In this document: positions 12,650 through 13,529 of the stretch, piece after piece
How positions within the stretch are numbered: position 1 is the first letter of the stretch
Layout of the letters: every line of letters begins with the position of its first letter
DNA from: Chloroflexota bacterium
GTDB lineage: Bacteria; Chloroflexota; Dehalococcoidia; Tepidiformales; Tepidiformaceae
NCBI GenBank assembly: GCA_021823905.1
Contig: JAKALX010000055.1
Location: 1 to 13,529 of the forward strand
Reading direction: 5' to 3'
Length of the DNA: 13,529 nt
Notes under the pieces: model-generated
Told to the model about the DNA's origin: nothing
The model's database searches: none
The model's input: only the letters and a program-made list of their open reading frames with translations
Program-made: the position numbers and the translations under genes

Positions 12650-13529
12650 TGGGGTCGAGGCGCGAGGCGCGATAGGCCGGGTAGCTGCCGCTGAGTGCGC
12701 CGATGCCGGCCGCAACGGCGAAGGCGACGAAGACGCTCCAGGGCTGGATCACGGTGGACATGGCGCTGCCACCGATATCACGCCCGTTGATGCCGATGGC
12801 GACGCTCATGCCGATGACGATGCCCAGGATGCCGCCGCCGACGCAGAGGGTGAGCGCCTCGGTCACGAACTGGAGGATGATGTCTTTCGCTCGCGCTCCG
12901 ACGGCGCGGCGGATACCGATCTCACGCGTCCGCTCGGTGACGCTGACGAGCATGATGTTCATCACGCCGATACCACCCACGACGAGCGAGATGCCGGCGA
13001 TGCTGCCCAGGAGGATCGACAGCGTCTGCGAGACCTGGCCCGCGGCGCCGACGAGGTCGTTCTGGCTCTGGACGGTGAAGTCGGGGGTGGCGACCTTGTG
13101 GCGGTCGGCGAGGAAGTTGGTGATCTGCACCTCAACCGCCGCCTGGTCCGCGTTCGGGAGGGTCTGGACGTTGATCTGATTCACGTTAATTGCGCCGGTG
13201 GCGTTCCGGTTGCCACCGCCGAAGCGGCCCTGGAGCGTAGACACAGGGATGTAGACGTAGTCGTCCTGCTGGCCGCCGCCGGAGCCGCCCTTGGGCTGCA
13301 TGACGCCGACGACGCGGAAGTTGAAGTTCAGCCGCTCGCCAATCGTGCCGCGGACGGTCTGGCCGACCGCTCCGCCATCGGGGAAGAGTGTCTTCGCGAT
13401 GTTCGCCCCAAGGGCGATGACGAGGGCCTTCTTGTCGACGTCGCTCTGGGCGATGAACGCGCCCTCTGCAACGTCGACGCCGCGGACGGCAGGATATTCC
13501 GGGGTGGTTCCGATCACCGTCACGGCCTG
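12627..13529 (-). CDS. MacB/FtsX-type ABC transporter permease, C-terminal part (cut by window edge)
   Basis: About 300 residues are in view; the frame is open to 13529, so the N-terminal membrane helix and part of the periplasmic domain lie outside. The first part (VTVIGTTPEYPAVRGVDVAE, then LGANIAKTLFP) is the MacB periplasmic core, with a Gly/Asn-rich section (PKGGSGGGQQDD, then FGGGNRNATG). After it come the FtsX helices: LSILLGSIAGISLVVGGIGV, with the coupling segment MLVSVTERTREIGIRRAVGA just after; LTLCVGGGILGIVIGMSVAI; and FVAFAVAAGIGALSGSYPAY, ending in the standard RASRLDPITALRNE tail. Such permeases pair with a separate ATPase to drive mechanotransmission or export of peptides, lipoproteins or drugs. 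The ATPase is presumably upstream, outside the window. Confidence 0.92.
   Translation of the reverse strand, partial: QAVTVIGTTPEYPAVRGVDVAEGAFIAQSDVDKKALVIALGANIAKTLFPDGGAVGQTVRGTIGERLNFNFRVVGVMQPKGGSGGGQQDDYVYIPVSTLQGRFGGGNRNATGAINVNQINVQTLPNADQAAVEVQITNFLADRHKVATPDFTVQSQNDLVGAAGQVSQTLSILLGSIAGISLVVGGIGVMNIMLVSVTERTREIGIRRAVGARAKDIILQFVTEALTLCVGGGILGIVIGMSVAIGINGRDIGGSAMSTVIQPWSVFVAFAVAAGIGALSGSYPAYRASRLDPITALRNE

Noticed and set aside
12627..13529. Truncated or broken ABC permease
   Set aside because: The frame is intact to the window edge with a normal RASRLDPITALRNE end; only the window cuts it.

Overview
This 13.5-kb window is GC-rich bacterial chromosome and reads as ordinary core and accessory genome, not a phage, plasmid or defence island. 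The gene set suggests Chloroflexota (Dehalococcoidia- or Thermomicrobia-like): a Tat-exported polysaccharide deacetylase with a Thr/Pro linker, a two-domain FxLYD secreted protein, a UbiB/AarF kinase, an F420-type luciferase-like oxidoreductase, GTG starts, and SD-led genes mixed with genes that look leaderless. The taxonomic call is inference; no marker gene in the window decides it.

Layout. 2-403 is the C-terminus of PurH (+). 404-504 is filled by a CACGGAGA-type inverted repeat. 505-1902 encodes an NnrS-like membrane protein (+) and 2002-2859 a secreted FxLYD protein (+). From 5601 down to 2869 the minus strand carries a two-gene unit of unknown function (5601-4895, GTGA overlap), tRNA-Ser(GGA) (4833-4747), a receiver-like protein with no acidic pocket (4586-4224), a structured 288-nt non-coding stretch, a 36-aa single-pass membrane protein (3935-3825) and an LLM-class oxidoreductase (3729-2869). 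5783-6235 is a stand-alone response regulator (+), tail-to-tail with a polysaccharide deacetylase (7122-6232, -). 7123-7431 holds a perfect TGTGA-N6-TCACA site upstream of a 40-aa membrane protein (+). asd (8474-7449, -) ends inside a 15-bp hairpin. 8628-9932 is a UbiB-family kinase (+), tail-to-tail with a lipoprotein carrying HEAIH (11269-9929, -), which is coupled to a crotonase-family hydratase upstream of it (12062-11277, -). A DUF402 protein (12098-12649, +) overlaps the 3' end of a MacB/FtsX-type ABC permease (13529-12627, -, cut by the window edge).

How the genes fit together. Most neighbours are convergent or divergent, so there are few operons: 5601-4895, 12062-9929 and possibly 3935-2869. 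Housekeeping functions are purine synthesis (PurH), the aspartate-family amino-acid pathway (Asd) and a serine tRNA. The least explained part is the leader of the 36-aa membrane protein. There the Shine-Dalgarno lies in one arm of a hairpin that competes with an upstream hairpin, the layout of a translational switch, preceded by about 240 nt of further stems. I do not recognise the family of that RNA. I see no CRISPR array, transposase, integrase or toxin-antitoxin pair.
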